NCBI GenBank assembly: GCA_963823275.1
Contig: CAWGKW010000002.1
Span: 992,001-1,056,000, forward strand
Length of the DNA: 64,000 bases
Source: RHKX01 sp963823275
GTDB lineage: Bacteria; Actinomycetota; Thermoleophilia; Solirubrobacterales; 70-9
Reading direction: 5' to 3'
A model generated the notes under the pieces. It saw only the letters and a list, made by a program, of their open reading frames with translations, was not told the origin of the DNA and did no database searches. The position numbers and the translations under genes were made by a program. The number at the start of each line of letters is the position of its first letter. The first letter of the stretch is position 1. This document shows, piece after piece, positions 61,684-64,000 of the stretch.

Positions 61684-63491
61684 ATGAGCCGTTTCACCCC
61701 CGAGACGATCGAGCGCGTTCGCGAGTCGGCCGACATCGTCGAGGTCGTCTCGGCGTACACCGATCTGCGCCGCCAGGGTGAGCGATTCGTCGGGCTCTGT
61801 CCGTTTCACGACGAGCGCACGCCGTCGTTCTCGGTCAAGCCGCGCGACGGCTTCTACTATTGCTTCGGCTGCGAGGCCGGCGGGGACACGATCCGCTTCG
61901 TGCAGGAGAAGGAGGGACTCACCTTTCCCGATGCGGTCGAGGCCCTCGCCGAGCGCTACGGGGTCGAGGTCGAACGCGACGCCGAGGACCCGCAGGCCGA
62001 GGAGGCCCGCCGGCGCCGCGGTCGGCTCGGCGAGGCGCTGGAGCGCGTGGCGGCCTTCTATGAGGCCTACCTCTGGGAGTCGCCGAAGGCCGCCAGGGCC
62101 CGCGCCTACCTGATCGAGGAGCGCGGACTGGGGGAGGAGGTCCTGCGCAACTTCGGGGTCGGCTTCGCACCGAGCGCCTGGGATTCGGTGCTGACCCGCG
62201 GCCAGCGCGCGGGCTACTCGATCGACGAGCTGTTGGCCGCTGGACTGATTCAGCGCTCCCAGAACAAGCCCGGCAGCCACTACGACCGGTTCCGCGCGCG
62301 GATCGCCTTCCCGGTTCGCGATCATCGCGGTCGCGTCGTCGGGTTCGGCGCCCGCGGCATGGGGCCCGACGCCAAACCCAAGTACCTGAACTCGCCCGAG
62401 AGCGAGGTCTATCGCAAGAGCCGCACGCTCTACGGGATCGATCGGGCCCGCGGGCCGATCGCACGCGGCGGTCGGGCGGTCGTGGTCGAGGGCTACACCG
62501 ACGTGCTCGCCCTGCACGGAGCGGGGGTGGAGGAGACGGTCGCGGTGATGGGCACGGCGATCACTCCCGATCAGCTGAAGCTGCTCGGCGGCTACGCCGA
62601 GGAGGTCGTGCTCGCCCTCGATGCCGACCGGGCCGGCCGAGAGGCGATGTTGAGGGCCCAGCGGGTCGCCGGCAGCGGTCGGCTCAGGCTGATGGTCGCG
62701 GCGATGCCGGAGGGCGAGGACCCGGCCGAGATGATGATGTCGGAGGAGGGCTCCGGGCGGCTCCGGGAGGCGCTCTCAGGGGCGGTCGATCTGGCCGTCT
62801 TCCACGTTCGGGCGATCCTCGGAGACGCCGATCTCTCGACGCCGCCGGGGCGGGATCGGGCCCTGGACGAGGTGGTCCCGGTCCTGATCGGGATGGGGGA
62901 GACGATCACCCGTCAGGAGATGGTCCGCGAGATCGCCGATCGGCTCGATGCACCGCCGGAGATGGTGACCACCCGGATGCGCTCGGGGGCCGGCAGGCCG
63001 CCTCCGGCCGCGCCCCGATCGCCCGAGGAGCCCAGACCGACCCGGCCCCGGCGTGAGCCGACCAGGGACGAGCGGCTGGAGGCGAAGCTGCTCGCTCTCT
63101 GTTTGGCTGCCGAGCCCGATCTGGGCTCGGCCTACATCGGTCGCCTCACGCTCGGAGCACTTCAGCTCACCGATCCTGGCCGCCACGTGGGAGAGGCTGT
63201 GCGACCACCTCGAGGATCCGCTCGATGGCCTCGGGGAATCGGACTCCGCGCTGATCAACGCGATCTCCAGGCTGCAGGCACTCGAGGGCGAGCCGCCCAC
63301 CGCCAAGAACCTCGAGTTCCGCTGGATGCTTCTCGAGGTCAGCCGCCTTGATCGCGGGTTGCGCCATGCCGAGAATCTCGGACCCGAGGAGAGGGTCACG
63401 ATGCAGAAGCAGCGAGGTGCGCTCCTGACCGAGATCGCCTCGGCCCAGCAGCGCGGACTCGGCGTGGTTCCGGGCACCCGAGGCGCGCTAA
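61684..63491 (+). CDS. dnaG: DNA primase, one frameshift in the C-terminal domain
   Basis: About 600 residues. It makes RNA primers for replication. The zinc finger is CPFHDERTPSFSVKPRDGFYYCFGC. The catalytic core has GRVVGFGARGM and a Toprim fold (VVVEGYTDVLALH, LALDADRAGREA). As written the frame ends early; one extra G in CTCGGAGCAC near 63155 breaks it, after which EHFSSPILAATWERL and KNLEFRWMLLEVSRLDR give the helicase-binding domain. In that corrected frame no stop precedes the next gene. A TAA at 63489 in the third frame may be the true end if one more base is wrong. Confidence 0.9.
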
Positions 63492-63494
63492 CTT
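63489..63494 (+). promoter_or_regulatory. -10 box (TAACTT) of the 63503 gene
   Basis: TAACTT ends 8 nt before ATG 63503, and GGAGGG (63495-63500) lies between, so both leaderless and Shine-Dalgarno readings are possible. The box overlaps the probable dnaG end. Confidence 0.45.
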
Positions 63495-63502
63495 GGAGGG
63501 AC

Positions 63503-64000
63503 ATGGACACATCTGAGCACAGCAAACGAGCCCGTATCGTCTTCGATGAAGCCCACTCGGAATCGTGGTCGATCCGCGCCGAGGTCGCCGAGCGGATGCA
63601 GGCTACCCACCCTGCCGACTCCTCCCTGAAGAGCGCCGCAGAGGCGCTCGAGCGCCGGGATTTCGAGGTGCGGGCGAATGCCTCCGCGCCGATCGACGCC
63701 GGCCTTCTGGGGACCGCCGACGTCCTCGTCATCGCCCATCCGTCGGACCCCCGCTGGGAGTCGACCACGGGTGAGGGCGAGCCGCGCCTCAGCGACGCCG
63801 AGATCGAAGCGATCGCCTCCTGGGTGGAGGGTGGAGGCGGGTTGATCGTGCTCGGCGAGACCGAGCAGGAGAAGTACGGCAACAACCTCAACGAGTTGCT
63901 CGCGCGCTTCGGGATCGAGATCGAGAACACGACCGTTCAGGACTACGAGCATCATCGCGGTGACGCGCCGAGCTGGATCCTCGCCGATCTGGTCGATTCG
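63503..64000 (+). CDS. DUF4350/GldG-like alpha-beta protein, 3' end outside the window
   Basis: 166 residues are visible. RARIVFDEAHSESWSIR, ALERRDFEVRANASAPID, LLGTADVLVIAHPSDPRWE, LSDAEIEAIASWVEGGGGLIVLGETEQEKYG form a class I glutaminase-like or GldG/DUF4350-like fold, where a beta strand, the DEAH-like start and the GGGLIVLGE loop recur. The role is unknown; DUF4350 proteins are often linked to membrane or ABC systems, which cannot be checked here. The frame is continuous with the corrected dnaG frame. Confidence 0.6.
   Translation, partial: MDTSEHSKRARIVFDEAHSESWSIRAEVAERMQATHPADSSLKSAAEALERRDFEVRANASAPIDAGLLGTADVLVIAHPSDPRWESTTGEGEPRLSDAEIEAIASWVEGGGGLIVLGETEQEKYGNNLNELLARFGIEIENTTVQDYEHHRGDAPSWILADLVDS

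Overview
The window is a high-GC chromosomal segment made almost entirely of core genes. The gene order is that of an actinobacterium. tlyA-nadK-recN-steA-steB-pyrG-xerD, aroC-aroK/aroB-aroQ-pepP-efp-nusB and recO-dgt-dnaG are all actinobacterial-type neighbourhoods. A complete type IV pilus locus, an aroK-aroB fusion and a secreted protein with a collagen-like tract suggest the class Thermoleophilia (Solirubrobacterales or a relative). That placement is inferred from layout and protein style, not from a marker search. I see no rRNA, tRNA, CRISPR array, insertion sequence or prophage.

Layout. 1-6.1 kb: M29 aminopeptidase (cut by the edge), formiminotransferase-like protein, small membrane protein, MBL hydrolase, hisS, aspS, NTF2-like protein. 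6.1-13.1 kb: membrane-anchored thioredoxin-fold protein, an IscU-MnmA fusion, alaS-ruvX-mltG. 13.1-33.3 kb: aroE leads into a type IV pilus locus (pilB, pilT, pilC, pilA, three minor pilins, pilD, pilMNO and a PilP-like gene). This locus is interrupted by an MBL hydrolase / holin-phosphodiesterase / PerM block and by a TauE / DUF4396 / cupredoxin-like block. 33.4-43.7 kb: aroC, aroKB, aroQ, pepP, then an inserted CFA-synthase / SDR / MFS block, then efp-nusB-xseB-prenyl synthase. 43.9-47.0 kb: collagen-like secreted protein and dxs. 47.3-58.7 kb: tlyA-nadK-recN-steA-steB-GT4-pyrG-M20 peptidase-DUF3866-xerD. 58.9-64 kb: fpg-recO-dgt-dnaG and a truncated gene at the edge.

Regulation. The strongest non-coding signal is a class I cyclic di-GMP riboswitch (GEMM-I) directly before the major pilin, followed by a strong Shine-Dalgarno site. 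A strong hairpin terminator after pilA separates it from the minor pilins. A CsoR-type palindrome overlaps the promoter of the DUF4396 gene. About nineteen genes begin 5-10 nt after a TAnnnT-like -10 box, so leaderless transcription appears to be the normal mode here, and pilA with its long leader is an exception.

Sequence quality. About twenty genes or gene junctions need single-base shifts to be read through. Most lie between 23.7 and 31 kb and most look like a duplicated base. One correction near 16.53 kb restores natural stops to two convergent genes at once, which argues that many are sequence errors and not pseudogenes. I annotate the interrupted genes at full length and give the approximate break points.
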